Source: Sinotaia quadrata (Eukaryota; Mollusca; Gastropoda; Architaenioglossa; Viviparidae). From it: 64,000 bases of DNA. The DNA is taken from assembly GCA_028829895.1 (NCBI GenBank), contig CM054184.1, positions 20,439,701 through 20,503,700 on the forward strand, in the 5' to 3' direction. The notes under the pieces were generated by a model that was given only the letters and a program-made list of their open reading frames with translations, was not told the origin of the DNA and did not search any database. Shown here piece by piece: positions 1 through 11,384 of this stretch. The translations under genes and the position numbers were made by a program. Each line of letters opens with the position of its first letter. The stretch's first letter is position 1.

Positions 1-345
1 GTTTCTTATGCTGTGTGTATGGCTATCGAAATTGTTGCGGTATTTGTAAGCTGAGAATGTTTCTAAGAGAGAATGGAGTTTATAGATGAAATAAGCCTGA
101 AATTTAGTGCTATCTTAATTTGACTTTTGCAAAGCAGGAATTTCTGTTTTAATTTAGTCACGTCCTGTTACAGTGTCTACTGTGCGCAACGTGATTACGT
201 TGGTGTGTGAATCTGGTGTTGACGTCCTTATAGTGTAAAACCTGTTACCGTAAGTTGATTCCTGTGAATTCCGTTCGAAAACCAATACGGCAGAAATTGT
301 GGCTTGAGTTTGACCTCTAGAATTCATGAAGATTATTTGAATGTT
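1..345 (+). mobile_element. Fragment of dispersed LTR-like repeat (copy at left edge)
   Basis: Bases 1-140 match the central part of the LTR-like family seen best at 28400-29845 (minus), with conserved stretches around 'aagctgag', 'agagaatggag' and 'gaaatttagtg'. Bases 140-345 match, in reverse complement, the segment 63490-63670 near the right edge but not the other copies, so these two form a subfamily. The minus-strand ORF at 154-375 lies inside this repeat and is not a gene. Confidence 0.65.
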
Positions 346-553
346 CCTCATGATGTGCTGAGTGCATAATTGCAAGAGTTAATTCAATGAGTAATACAAA
401 GTTGTTTAGAATAGTCAGTTTTGCAAATGCAAACCCTTGTAGATCTAGCCGGACGCTTGGAATTCTATGTATGTTGAGCTTCTTTGTAAAACAATGACAG
501 ATAGTTCAAAAGGCTAAAGTCGATTTTCGTCTAATTTTAATAATTGTGCACTT

Positions 554-554
<1 letters not shown>

Positions 555-630
<76 letters not shown>
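555..630. repeat. (TC)n microsatellite
   Basis: A near-perfect TC dinucleotide run of about 75 bases in intron 5 of the cysteine-rich gene; in gene sense it is (GA)n. Confidence 0.97.
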
Positions 631-634
<4 letters not shown>

Positions 635-694
635 CGATATTGGTTTTTAGGTAGTAGTGTAATTGAGAGCAGTATTAGTATTAGGTGCCCTTAC

Positions 695-820
695 GACAAG
701 TCCCTGATGACTGCTTTACATATTCAGCTGAGCACGTGCACGTCCTTGGATTTTCATTGGAACACACGGCGTTTGTGGTGCATGGTGTAGTGTCTGTGCA
801 GGTCTCATCGGCTTTTAGTT
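695..820 (-). CDS. Exon 5: 6-Cys EB/EGF-like module, last exon visible
   Basis: The acceptor is AATATTTTGCAG|AA and the donor is TTGTC|GTAAGG. The 126 nt encode 42 residues in phase 1-1. A from exon 4 plus AA gives Lys, then LKADE precedes the first cysteine. Spacing is C-x5-C-x5-C-x7-C-x-C-x11-C, with Glu-Tyr-Val after the C-x-C in the place of Gly-Tyr-Val of exon 3. The donor is good, so at least one more exon must lie to the left of the window. A (TC)n run at 555-630, which is (GA)n in sense, begins about 65 nt downstream of this donor. A plus-strand ORF over this exon is only its antisense shadow. Confidence 0.8.
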
Positions 821-1148
821 CTGCAAAATATTTTAAATACAAATGCAATCATTTCAACTTGGTAATTTATAAGTGAAATACATTGATTTTCTTTCATCAC
901 AAGTCAAAGACAAAACGCCAAGTAATATATTACTAACTATTATGATTATGTATTATATTATTTTGATTTTCTTCTTAACTGCCATTAGGCAATGGATATG
1001 TCAATTGTCATAATCAATTTAGAGACGAGGATTGTGTTTCATTAGATCAATTTTTGCTCTGACACGCACGTGAACATATCTACACGTATACAAACACATT
1101 ATGCACACAACACAAACATACACACATATAAATGTACATGCACACATA

Positions 1149-1149
1149 C

Positions 1150-1199
<50 letters not shown>
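1149..1199. repeat. (AC)n microsatellite
   Basis: A perfect AC run of about 50 bases, in an AC-rich stretch starting near 1090. Confidence 0.95.
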
Positions 1200-1201
<2 letters not shown>

Positions 1202-1932
1202 GTAAAGATCATACATTTCATTTAGAGACACTTAACCGGTATTCTCGATTCAAATGAAACGATATTACAGTACGCATACACAACCCATTTAAGATGGTAT
1301 CCTGTAAAGTGACATATTCGTAGGAGTGATTATGTACACGTTTTCTATTATATAAAACATTTAATTAATTTGAAATGAACAATCATTCATTAGTAAAGGA
1401 AAATGTAGTATGAAACTGAAGTAGTCAGCTTCACTTTAGCAATAGAAGTTATTTACAGTTATAGGCCTATCTGAAATCTAATGTACGTTAAACAGATTTT
1501 GCCCAGTAAGAGAAATCAAATCAATCCGACGCTCTCTTACAACGGTTTGAAAGAAAAGTCTTTGATATCTCTAAAAGAAAACCTAAAGCAATTTTTTTAT
1601 CAATCGCTAGAATGACAGCAATGTGTTAAGCCTATTAAAAAAGCACATTGAATTTAGAATCACAGTTATAATATTCCTACATAAATTAAGCTTATAAAGG
1701 TTGATTATTTTATGATAAATCTTAAGGTTAAAAATCTGCTTGTTAAATTATGTATAGCAAAAAATTAATTGCAGGCGAAGTGTCACAAATGAAAAACTTA
1801 AATGAAAATGTCAAATTCCTACTCTCACCACAAACACTTTTAGATTAATAAGTATACATCAGCACAGAGCGGCTCGCTCGTCCAATCATTACCGATTTTT
1901 AAAGGAAAATGGCCACAGCATCTCCTTATCAT

Positions 1933-2080
1933 CGTCAGACCGATAATAATATCTGTCCTTACACCACGTAGTCAGACCGATATTAATCTGTCTTTAGAAC
2001 CAAGTAGTCAGACCGATAGTAATATATGTCTTAGAACCAAGTTGTCAGACCGATAGAAATATATGTCTTTAAATTAAATA
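1933..2080. repeat. Tandem repeat, about 37 bp x 4
   Basis: Four degenerate units each start with gtcagaccgata and continue with an atatgtctt-like centre and an accaagt-like end. Unit lengths are 36-37 bases. Confidence 0.88.
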
Positions 2081-2674
2081 TCATAAATAAATTGTTGTGT
2101 TTATATGCAGGACTGTATTTCATTCAACTCTTTAGTAGAATACGTCACTACATATTACGTCTCTCTACAACTTCTGACAGCTCGGAAACATTCATTAGAT
2201 TTGCTATCAACAATCACTTTAAAGAAAGCATTTCTGAAGTACACTATCATATGAAAGGCGATGCTGGTCATTGATCGTGGTTTTCTCGGCACACGAGACA
2301 AGTAACATGGTAATTTTGAAGAGTAATTTATTTCATTACCTGTACCAAACGTGCAGTAACCTTACTGAAATTTCTGACGTCGATGCAAAATAGAAAATGT
2401 AATGAAAATAAAACTCAAATAGACATGAAACAATTTGTAGCACTTTACGCTTAATTAGTAAAGAGTTTTGAGCATATGTATTAAATAAGAAATCAAGTTT
2501 AAAACACATTAAGTAGGGAAACACTTTTCTCAGTGCAAGACTCGCGAACCAGAGAATATATATTTAAAGTTGCATTTGTGTCAAAGACGAAAACAATTAA
2601 ATTAATAATTGTATTTTTAAAACGAAAACAAATGCTGAAGACGTAAATAAAATAATTATCTTAACAAGAAGAAA

Positions 2675-2957
2675 TTATTATTATTATTATTATTATTAAG
2701 AAGAAAAAGAAGAAGAAGAAGAAGAAGAAGAAGAATATAAATAATAAGAAATTAATAATTATCATCATAATTATCGTAATAATTATTAATAGTGACACAA
2801 ATAATGCTAACTACCTCTGCTATCGACGACGACAACAATTATGTTGTTGATGATGATGATAGTGGTGGTGGTGTGATGGTGGTGGTGATGGTGCTGATGA
2901 TAATGATGGTGATGATATTGGTGATAATGATGACGATAATGATGACGACGACGATGG
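2675..2957. repeat. Trinucleotide-rich tract (ATT, GAA, GAT/GGT)
   Basis: Short runs of ATT (2675-2697) and GAA (2699-2733) are followed by an imperfect GAT/GGT/GAC tract (2846-2957). The tract yields a His-rich ORF on the minus strand that is not a gene. Confidence 0.9.
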
Positions 2958-3516
2958 AATCGTAATGGAGTACATACTTTTATAAACTGAAATAAACGTT
3001 GGCAATGTTAACAAATAAATTTGAAAACAGTGTCGCCATACAACTTACCAAGGATCATGAGAAAACTAAATATAATATTTTGAAATATTCGTCTGAACTA
3101 CTTTATTGGTTTATTCTTCGTAACAATTTATTTTGGGGAGTACTCTTGGTACAGTATTTAAGTACATTTTCAAAAGTGAAAGAATAATATTTTGTTAAAT
3201 TTCCAAAAGAATTATTACTTTAAGAAACTGTAACCGTTTTGTTAACAGTGTCGAGTATTCAGTTTATATTATTGTTTTGCATTAATGAAATGAAGGATGA
3301 AGTGAAAAAATCTAAGAAGCCTTTGCATCTATTACTGTACAAGTTTATATTCGTATAGTTTGAACAATATAGAGATTTTAGATGGAAACGTATAAAGCAT
3401 ATTTCCGTGAGTTCATGCTTTTTTCATTAGTATAATAGTTGTTTGAAGACAAAACTTTTCTGAAGGAAATTAATGTTTAAATGTTCCTGAACTAATATTA
3501 ATATGTTTACACTTAC

Positions 3517-3642
3517 TGCATGATGTATCACCAGCGGCGCCAGTAACATACATGGCGTCACAACTGCACGTCGTGGAACATACAACGCCGGTTGCCTTGA
3601 TGCATTGTGTATCAGCTGTGCATGGCTGCCCAATCTTTTTCA
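3517..3642 (-). CDS. Exon 4: 6-Cys EB/EGF-like module
   Basis: The acceptor is TTTCTTTAAAACAG|TG and the donor is TGCA|GTAAGT. The 126 nt encode 42 residues in phase 1-1. The first codon is completed by T from exon 3 to give Leu, followed by the linker KKIGQP. The cysteine pattern is C-x5-C-x7-C-x3-C-x-C-x13-C, the same module as exon 3 with a shorter loop before the C-x-C. The intron before it (10008-3643, 6366 bases) holds the LINE relic and an LTR-like copy. The shared phase, size and pattern with exons 3 and 5 indicate exon duplication. Confidence 0.82.
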
Positions 3643-6189
3643 CTGTTTTAAAGAAAACTGTATTAAAACATCTTTAAAATGAATTAACGATTTATGCCAA
3701 GTTTTTATTTATATAATTCATATGCAGTGATCAACTAATTAAATTTGCAACTTTAACGTGTACTTAATAAGGACTAAAACTTATAAGAGAGCATGTGTTT
3801 TGCAAAGCAAGGAAAATCACGTTCATTAGTGTGTTTAGGGCGCTCTATCACATTAATGATACATATTTAATATAGCAGGTTCACACTTTTTCTTTATGTC
3901 ATTTAAAGAAATGCGAAGCACCAATTATCTCATGATCTGTATGAGTTTATAGTAAATGTCTATTCCCAATGTCACACGTACAGAATATCCGAAAATGAAA
4001 TTCGTGTCTTTAAGTATAAACATGTGTAAGGAGATGAGTATATGACTTTGCGCGTGCGAGCTGAAAGAGTGAGAGAGAGTGAGATAAAGACAAGAGAAAA
4101 ATTGAAAAGTAACATTTACAAGCAGATTGTGATTTAATGTTTTTCTGCCTGAGGGTGTGTGCGCAATGCAGTGAACATGTCCATATATGTGGACGTGTGA
4201 TTCCATAGTAGCCATGTTTATGTTTTCAAATTGGCTTAAAGCGAAAAGTCTATACCATGTGTAGCTTTCACTTAAGCAGATCGTGGCAAAAGTATGATGC
4301 TGAGGCGCTTTTACAAAAATAATAAACATAGCTTTTTAAGAGATTACCTTATAGTTTTAATTAAGTTCTACAATTCATGTATATATAAACCCAGCAAAAA
4401 GCCATTTTCCTACAATATATGTGTACACTTTAATTTCTTATAAACTCTATTAAGTAGATCATCTCAAATTATTAGCTGATATAGAGATGTGACTGTCAAT
4501 GAGATGCATGTGTGTGAAAGTTACAATAATGTATTGCTGACCATAATGAAGGACGTAATTGCGAAATAGTTTCCAGGTAATTTCATTAGATTTTATGACT
4601 TTTGATATGTAGTTTTATTTCCTACGGATTAAAGTTTGTTACTGAGAAATATATAAACAAACAAAAATCATAATGACTTATGAACAATATTTAAATAGAA
4701 AATATTCAGACACAATTAGACACAACGTCCAGTCATTTGTTATACACAAAATAGCTAAGAATTAAATAAACATTATTAATTTTTAATTTTACACTTTGAG
4801 GTTTATAAGGATATAAATGAGTGCAAAGTAAATGATTTCAAAATGTATTAGGTGAACCAAATTTTGATATGATAACCTAATATTACAACTGAATGTTTCT
4901 ACGCTCAATATTTGTTTCTATGATATTAAAACGTTGTAAAGACAACGTCAGTCGTGAAAGGTCATGAACTTTCTGATATATTGAAATGCAACACTTACAT
5001 AAAACATTGTATATGTGAGACTGTGAAGATGTATTAAAACAAATTATGTAATTCGTATAATCTTTTTCGTATTATTAACTGTTTCTTTTATATACGGGTT
5101 TTTCCACAACCTGACGTATCCATTGAGATCTTCCGTTAGGGATTAAAGCTTAAAGGCCGTGGAAAGACTTGTTTACGCGTTTAGGGAAAGTAAGTTAGAT
5201 CACAGGTGAAGGTCACACCAAAAACTGGCCACTAACTATCCATGTATGGTCATTTGCTTACCGGGCAATGACGTAGCACTAAGATGTTAGTTGACCTTTA
5301 CCTCATTAATAAAACCACCTGAATGGGCTGGCCGCGCGAGACGCCTACACTGCATTGCGCCCGACCTACAGGGGTAGAAATAGAGAGCCACGTCCATCGC
5401 TTATGACCGCGCCTATACGAAAACACCTAGTGGTAATACCTTGATTTCTCTAAATCGAATTCCATCTTGTTGAATTAATTCTATGTATTTTGTATTGTAA
5501 ATGTGAGGAATATTCTTGTGAATTAATGCTGTTGATGTTAATACATTTTCCTACAGGAACTAAGTGGCACAGCAATATTACATTTGTAAATGTGGTGAGA
5601 AATGCCACGTGTATGTAATTTTATTACTGTTGATTAATTGTTATCATGGAAGAGTTAACACGCGCTCCATGGTCACTAGCTAAACTTCTTCTTCTTCTTT
5701 ACGATCACTTTTTTTCCCACAGGAATTGCGTAGAAACTTTTCATCTTCTTGATGTTCTCAGTTTCTGTAGAGTTCCTGTGGGGCCTTCCTCCTTACTCTG
5801 TTCTAGGAGGGTAGTAATGTTTAAAAAAAATGTGGAAGATATATAGAAGTTATAGAATTAGTTTTCCACTTGCCTGTTGTTGTTTACAGTTCACTTGCAA
5901 GCTTTATTCGTGCGTCAGTTATTGTATGCATTGTTTTTCCTAGGAATTGTGTTAATATATTTATAGATTTTTGTTTTTAATAAAATGTGAGGAAGCTATT
6001 TGTAACTTCCTTTAAGTTTTTGGTTTTCTTTTTTTATTACTTATTGTGCAATGGTGTTTGTGTGGTGGGTTTTATTAATATTTATTTTTATAGAAGGTGA
6101 AGTGTGTTTGTGTTAATGAGATATGTGATGATGGCTTGGTGTATATGATTTTGGTGATATTTATTTGGAAAGAGTAGTGTTTATGTGGT

Positions 6190-6390
6190 AAGTGGTAAAT
6201 GTAATAGTCTCATTGTGTCAGTCAAGCATTTTCTTTCTTCTCTGTATTTGTAACAATGTAGTAGAAAGTGTTCTATTGTGTTGTATGTTTGACAGTGAAT
6301 GCATGATTTTGGTTCATTGTTTAGGTTATGTGTAAATCTTGTGGAGTTGTATCTTAATCGATATATTGCTCTGTTGTGTGTTATGTTCTT
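6190..6390 (-). pseudogene. LINE ORF2 C-terminal Cys-His segment
   Basis: In one minus-strand frame the sequence reads RAIYRLRYNSTRFTHN, then CIHC (codons at 6303-6292) and IEHFLLHC (6275-6252). The C-x2-C ... H-x4-C array after an R-L-R...T-H motif is the usual carboxy-terminal zinc-finger-like end of I/Jockey-type ORF2 proteins. It follows the endonuclease fragment with no reverse transcriptase in between. Confidence 0.8.
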
Positions 6391-6832
6391 TAAGCATGGG
6401 TGGGGTGGGGAACTTGTTTTTAAAGATTTTTTCTAATCCTATAATTGTTGTTTGTTGTGTGCGTGGATTGATGTATATATTTGTGATATGTAGTTGATGT
6501 TTTTTATTTATTAGAGAAATTGTTAGATGGGGCATCTGTGTTTTCTACCCTAGTGTAGTTAATGTTATTTTTATTAAGCATGCTAGTCCTCCACTGTACT
6601 TGGTTTTTTGTTTTATTGCTCCTACCTGGATAGAAGTGTACTGTTGAATTTTTAATTGTGTGTTTTCTGGAAGTCTGGTTTCTTGTATGCAAATTATGTC
6701 TGGGGAGAGTTCTTTGATTATGCAGTGAAGGTGTGGTATTTTGTGCTTTATACCATTACTGTTCCATGAAATTATTTTTAGTTGTTTTGGTTGTGTGTTC
6801 TGTCTGTTTGTCTTTTGCATTTTGGTAGCCAT
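6390..6832 (-). pseudogene. LINE ORF2 N-terminus: truncated AP-type endonuclease
   Basis: The frame starting at 6832 reads LKIISWNSNGI, then SPDIICIQETRL and GGLACLIK. These are the first blocks of the apurinic/apyrimidinic endonuclease of non-LTR retrotransposons: the Asn of WNSNGI and the Glu of QET are the metal-binding residues. After GGLACLIK the frame shifts, and another frame continues with a LHITNIYINP block and FPTPPML. The following DFN and SDH blocks are absent, because the sequence jumps at about 6390-6400 to the ORF2 tail. The stop and the frame change mark it as dead. Confidence 0.82.
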
Positions 6833-7869
6833 TGTGATGGTAATATTTGGAATTTGTAGTTTAATGTTGCTTTTGTGTTGATGTATGATGGTAGTATTTG
6901 AAAGATGTATCTTTTGTCTATAATTTCTTTAGTTGGTGGTCTATACCTAATTGCTTGTTCTCTTGTTAATATCATTCGTCTGTGGGGTGGGGTAGGAAGG
7001 GGGAGAAAAGTAGGTGTTGTTATCCTTAGTTTAAGGTTTGGGGTAAAAATGGGGGCTAATGGGTTTAGTTCTGTTGATTTGTTTATTTCCTCTGTTTGAG
7101 AATTTTTTGTTATTTCTCTAGATGCTTCTATAAGTGATTTTTTGTTTATGTGATTTTTCACTGTTTTGTATTTCTCTTGTGTATGTTGTTGAGTGTGTGA
7201 TTTGGATCTCATGTGTGTTTAAATATTTGTTGATTAATTCATTCTCTACTTTATCTGTTTGTGTTGATGTTTCTATAGTATGGTTGGGCAGGGGTAGTTG
7301 TTCCCTGTCATTCAGTCTTTCTGAGGGTGGTGGAGGGTTTTGAATATTTGTTCCTTTATTTTGTCCTATTAAGGGAAATGTGTCAGTAGTTTCCTTCCGT
7401 TTTGTAATGTTTGCATTGTCAGTTTTTAAGTTGAGCGGGTTGTTTGTTGGGGGTGTAGAATCTTTGTCATTTAGATTGATTTTCACTAGTTCCTTTGTGG
7501 TGGGGGGAGAGGGTGATCAGTTCCTTTTTGCATTTTTTTGTTTGTTTTATATTGCATTTGTTGTCTGTTGTTTATGTTTAGGAGGGTGCTGGGTGGGGAT
7601 GGAGTTTCTCTGTCCACTATTTTGTCAATGGAGGGGAACTGGTTTGCTGATTTTTGATCTTGTGTGGTGGAGTAAGGGGTAGAAATAGTTCCTGTTTGTA
7701 CTAGTTTGTTAATTTCCTGCTTTGCTTTAGTTTTTAAATGTATTGTGGGGGAGGGGGTGTTCTCTGTCTGTTGATTCATCAGTGAGGGGAGAGAATCTGT
7801 TTGTTTATTTCTTGATATGTTTGAAGGAGATAATATTACATGTTGTGTCTGTTTGAGCTGGGGAGTCAT
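6833..7869 (-). pseudogene. ORF1-like region of the LINE
   Basis: Three overlapping minus-strand reading frames (7869-7486, 7486-7118, 7212-6778) are rich in Asn, Thr, Lys, Gln and Pro with no stops for 120-145 codons each, which suggests a single frameshifted ORF1. Repeated phrases such as FQILPS and YPPTKEIIDKRY-like segments occur at the 3' end. I see no clear zinc knuckle, so the assignment rests on position upstream of the endonuclease in the same orientation. Confidence 0.5.
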
Positions 7870-7986
7870 TGAATTTTTTTGGTATGTTTATTTTGAGTTT
7901 AAGATTGGGAAGGGGTAATATTCCTTCTTTCTCTGGTGTTGTGTGTTATTTTGTGCAGGTGGGTGGGTGTGAGTTTTATTTTATCT

Positions 7987-8072
7987 AGTCTATTCTATCA
8001 CAAATTTTCTTCTTATTTAAAACTATCTTACGAGACTCGCTGCATATTAGTATTTTAGTTGTTTGCAAACCA
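7987..8072 (+). repeat. Direct repeat A (about 86 bp), partner at 8869-8960
   Basis: The segment from 'tctattctatcacaaatttt' to 'ttgtttgcaaac' recurs at 8869-8960 with a 6-base indel and scattered substitutions. The pair flanks an LTR-like fragment. Confidence 0.9.
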
Positions 8073-8084
8073 ATGTTACCAGAT

Positions 8085-8825
8085 GGAGGAGCTAAATACA
8101 CTGAAGGATGCGCCCAAGTTATTCTCGAGAGAATAGCAGCAAATGAATTACAGATTGAGGAGGGAATCTCATGAAATTGGCTGCAATAAACAGAACAATA
8201 ACTTGTGTCTTTGTTAAAAACTGAACAAATAACTATTGAGACAGTGACTAAATCAGGTTAAGTAGAAACTGTTATCGTATATCTCTAATAACTCAATTTC
8301 TTTTCTCTGATAAGAACTATCCTGTGATATGTACTGAATTGTCAAATTGTATTCTTTCTATAAAAGATTGTATAGTAGAAAAATTATTTGAACGTGGTTT
8401 CTTGGAAATATCGATGTCAAATAATGTATTTCATTGCATTTGTTATATGTATGTTTGTTTGTGGATTTTATTAAATTTATTGGCAATTTTCATGACATCT
8501 TTATGTATTTTGATAACATGATGGAGAAGAAAGTGTGTGGATGGGGTTTCGCTAATATAGATTAAAGACAGATTTGTCTTCTCCTTTAGTAAAACGTTTT
8601 CCACCTACGGAATATTGTATAATGGTAAATGTTTATCTTTAATGTTGTGGAAGAGATAAAACGTTTACTGCACCCATATATCCGACAAGTGAGAAAGACG
8701 AGTGGTGTCTGCTGGAGGATCAGTAATTAAATAAATTAAATTTCTCACCAATTGTAATTAGTTTTGGATGTTTAATTAATTATTATTATTAATATCCTTT
8801 AACTAAGTGTTGCAGGCGATCACAT
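8085..8825 (+). mobile_element. 3' portion of dispersed LTR-like repeat
   Basis: This segment matches the 3' half of the LTR-like family: the gagagaatagcagcaaa block, the ctctgataagaactatcctg block, the ttctcctttagtaaaacg block and the terminal segment ending near GATCACA. It is truncated at its left side. It lies antisense to the host gene in intron 3. Confidence 0.82.
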
Positions 8826-8868
8826 TTATTTTCCCATCAAATTTGCTGAAAATTATTTTGTTAGTGTT

Positions 8869-8960
8869 TGTCTATTTTATCACAAATTTTCTTGACGTTC
8901 TTATTTAAAACTATCTTTTGTGACTCACTGCATATTAGTGTTTTAGTTGTTTGCAAACAA
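8869..8960 (+). repeat. Direct repeat B (about 92 bp), partner at 7987-8072
   Basis: This is the second copy of the segment described at 7987-8072, in the same orientation and about 880 bases away. Confidence 0.9.
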
Positions 8961-9906
8961 TTGCTGCCTTGTAACCATTTGTATTTGCAGTAATGTTATG
9001 ATGTTATGATATTTTCTTCTTGTCTTATTTGTCTGATATATATTACATGTGATTGTCCTATCTTATTAATTCCTGAATCGTAATCTGTTTCTTTAAACTC
9101 GGTTGTACAAGTACTTTGTACCTCTTGTCTTTGCCAAAGTTGTGCGTAGCATGCTTCTGATTGTCCCTAGAAAATTTCATTGTAAAGGACATTATTATGT
9201 ACGAGTATGAATGAAAGTATACGTTACTCTGGAAGATCTACTAAGTCATTATTGCTCTCTGAAGATTGGAACTGTACCCGTGTCTAAAGGACAATGTAAA
9301 GTCAAGCCACAAGTGAAACTATATCTGATAGACCATGTTTCTAATGATGAAGCAGTTTCTGCCTTAGAAATACACGTACGCTTTTATTGTACAGGAGCTG
9401 TGACTTTCGTTTAGATACTTGATTCAACGCTACAAGCTATTAACAACAATCTGTAGTACTAGATTGCCAACCATACTTTCGAGTAAGAGGTGAATTTATA
9501 ATCATCAGATTGCATCTCTGCCTGGGAACAGTTGATTTACTAGAGTACATCTATTTTAGAATACCTCTGTTCTGGGAAATATTGCATTAGTTTTGTATTT
9601 GGAAAGTACATTATTAGACTATGAGCTGCAATGATTTATAATATTATTATAATATTTATTATATTATTTGCAAAAAAGAGCAAATTTATTTCGACATAAT
9701 TGTTTTGTCTTTCTTTTAATGTCTTTTAATGGTCTGTGATGTCGATCAATCCTTTAGTTGCTGATTAAAGTCACTATATCGATCGCAAGAATATATATTC
9801 ATTCCACAAGTGTCTGCACCTGTCTAGGTACGAGTGAGTGTCATGGGGATGAGGGTGGCAATATACCTCAATCGTGCGTAAGATGCTGTGTGCGAGGGGG
9901 GTGAGT

Positions 9907-9920
9907 ATGTGTGTGTGTGT

Positions 9921-9963
<43 letters not shown>
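9907..9963. repeat. (GT)n microsatellite beside exon 3 donor
   Basis: An interrupted GT run (CA in gene sense) that starts about 45 nt downstream of the 5' splice site of exon 3. Confidence 0.96.
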
Positions 9964-9964
<1 letters not shown>

Positions 9965-10008
9965 CACACGATATCAACAGTTAAAGACATACACATTGTC
10001 TTACTTAC

Positions 10009-10137
10009 AGCATACTCCACTAGAAGTATCAGGAACATAACCAGTGTCGCAGGTACATACTCCTGTGCCACCAGCCGGGCAAGTTGCACCACTGACACAT
10101 TCACTGGTTGCCGTGCATGACGCGCCTTCCTTTTTCT
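10009..10137 (-). CDS. Exon 3: 6-Cys EB/EGF-like module
   Basis: The acceptor lies at TATGCATACAG|AG (the first of two adjacent AGs; only this one keeps phase 1) and the donor is TGCT|GTAAGT. The 129 nt encode 43 residues. After a basic linker (KKKEG) come six cysteines: C-x5-C-x5-C-x7-C-x-C-x12-C, including the CTCDTGYVPDTSSGVC segment. The Gly-Tyr-Val after the C-x-C is typical of EB and EGF-like modules. A (CA)n run in sense orientation starts about 45 nt downstream of the donor. An ORF reading through the donor would end in a stop a few codons later, which supports splicing. The exon is symmetric and can be skipped without a frameshift. Confidence 0.82.
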
Positions 10138-10597
10138 CTGTATGCATAACATTTAGAAGTGAAGTGCACGAAGAGAAAGTATTGTGTAATAATAAATCAT
10201 TTACTCTATGTATGTTTAAAATTCGAAACAATAATTTTTATAAAACAGGTTTCAATCATAATTTTAAATGTGCAAACGTAATGTAATTTGACGTAATGAT
10301 TATAGACAAAGTGTAAACTCAATACTTGTAATATCTGTTTGAGCACACTTCAAGTCGTCTACATTCTTTAGATGGAATGAATAAAAGAAATAATGTTTAT
10401 CCTTAGTTTTCTTGTTGTTATTAATAGACAATGCTATTATACCTTCCCCAATGTACTTTATTCATCTCTAACAATTGTCTTTGCTTTTTCTACATTCCTA
10501 TATAAGGTAAATATGTAGCTACTTTACAATGACTGAACATCAATGCCTATCATAAATAATACAGATAGAAATATGAAGGGAAATAATACAAACACTC

Positions 10598-11365
10598 TGC
10601 GGTGAGTAAATTTGCCTAACCCTATTTCTAAACTTAATTGTGATATAAATTGTTAAATTGTCGAAGTGACCCTGCCTTGAGCACTCGTTATGATGGTATT
10701 TTTGTTAGGGTCTGAGTTGGAGTAAACACTCGTTTTGAGAATATCCTAGAAATAGCTGATGTAGTGCAAACCTGTTCCAAGTGGATGCGAAGTTTTTGTT
10801 ATCCAATGGTTACGATTTACAAGAACGAGACCATCCATTATGTTGAAATCAAAAATTTACCTGCTGTAGAAAATTTTATTGTCTAATCACTTGAATTTGG
10901 TGTGATAAGAATTCTGGTCATGAATGGCATCCCATTAGTTTAATGGTGAGTTAACTGACTAATTGAGAGAGAATGGACTTAGAAATAGTTCGTGCATTTT
11001 GTTATTGATATATTATACTAGTGTTTTGCATAGTGATAAATTATTTGAGTAGGCTGTTATTTCTGCAAATTGTGAACTATGATGCTTAAATGTGACTTGC
11101 TAAACACTTGGCATTATGTCCAGTGAAACCCACTCATAAAACTAAAGCTGTATTTGTGTATAAGGCTAATAAATACTGATGCAAGAAACTGTAAGATGAG
11201 ACTTAAGTGTGAGAAAGAATGGAATTTGAAAAGGGAATAAACTGGAAATAATACAAACACTCTTTGTTCCATGATTATATTTTTCCAGGGACAAACAGCC
11301 TTTCCTTGTCAGAATCTCCTTTATGGATTATAAAATGTTATGACCAAGGTGATGAATGAAATATA
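10598..11365 (+). mobile_element. LTR-like repeat, 5' part (tandem copy 1)
   Basis: It begins with TGCGGTGAGTAAATTTGCC, a variant of the family start TGTGGCGGAGTAAATTTGCC, and runs through the blocks around 'gagagagaatggacttagaa' and 'aataaactgg' to about the middle of the family. A second copy of the same part follows at once. Confidence 0.82.
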
Positions 11366-11384
11366 TGCAGCAGTGCATAAGTGT

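Larger units (their letters stand above)
821..3516 (-). other. Intron 4 of the cysteine-rich gene
   Basis: This 2.7-kb intron holds an (AC)n run at 1149-1199, a fourfold repeat of about 37 bases at 1933-2080, ATT/GAA triplet runs at 2675-2733 and a GAT/GGT triplet tract at 2846-2957. The 60-70 aa ORFs here are low-complexity or random. No further cysteine-rich exon was found. Confidence 0.6.
5685..7980 (-). mobile_element. Internally deleted non-LTR retrotransposon (LINE, I/Jockey-like)
   Basis: Read on the minus strand, the order is an ORF1-like Asn/Thr/Pro-rich region (about 7870-6833), the N-terminal part of an apurinic-type endonuclease (6832-6400, two frames), then directly the C-terminal Cys-His segment of ORF2 (about 6390-6190). 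All of the reverse transcriptase core is missing. A GAA-rich stretch at 5686-5698 may mark the 3' tail. The element lies in the sense direction of the host gene, inside intron 3. Family level (I/Jockey-type, apurinic endonuclease plus terminal CCHC) is well supported; the exact clade is not determined. Confidence 0.8.
3643..10008 (-). other. Intron 3 of the cysteine-rich gene
   Basis: This 6.4-kb intron contains the LINE relic (about 5685-7980), an LTR-like fragment (8085-8825), a pair of direct repeats of about 90 bases and a (CA)n run next to the exon 3 donor. In 3643-5640 I see only AT-rich sequence and one GC-richer patch (5325-5410) that I cannot assign. No host coding exon was recognised. 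Confidence 0.55.

Noticed and set aside
154..375. Minus-strand 73-codon ORF, considered as the last exon of the cysteine-rich gene
   Set aside because: The segment is homologous to 63490-63670 and lies in the dispersed repeat; it has no cysteine module and the frame is not kept in the other copy.
1019..1231. Cys-Val repeat ORF
   Set aside because: It is the translation of an (AC)n microsatellite. The same applies to the ORFs at 21032-21274, 30874-31083, 39149-39412 and 46067-46526.
3925..4329. 134-codon minus-strand ORF in intron 3
   Set aside because: No domain, no cysteine pattern and no supporting splice sites in phase 1; composition is like the surrounding intron.
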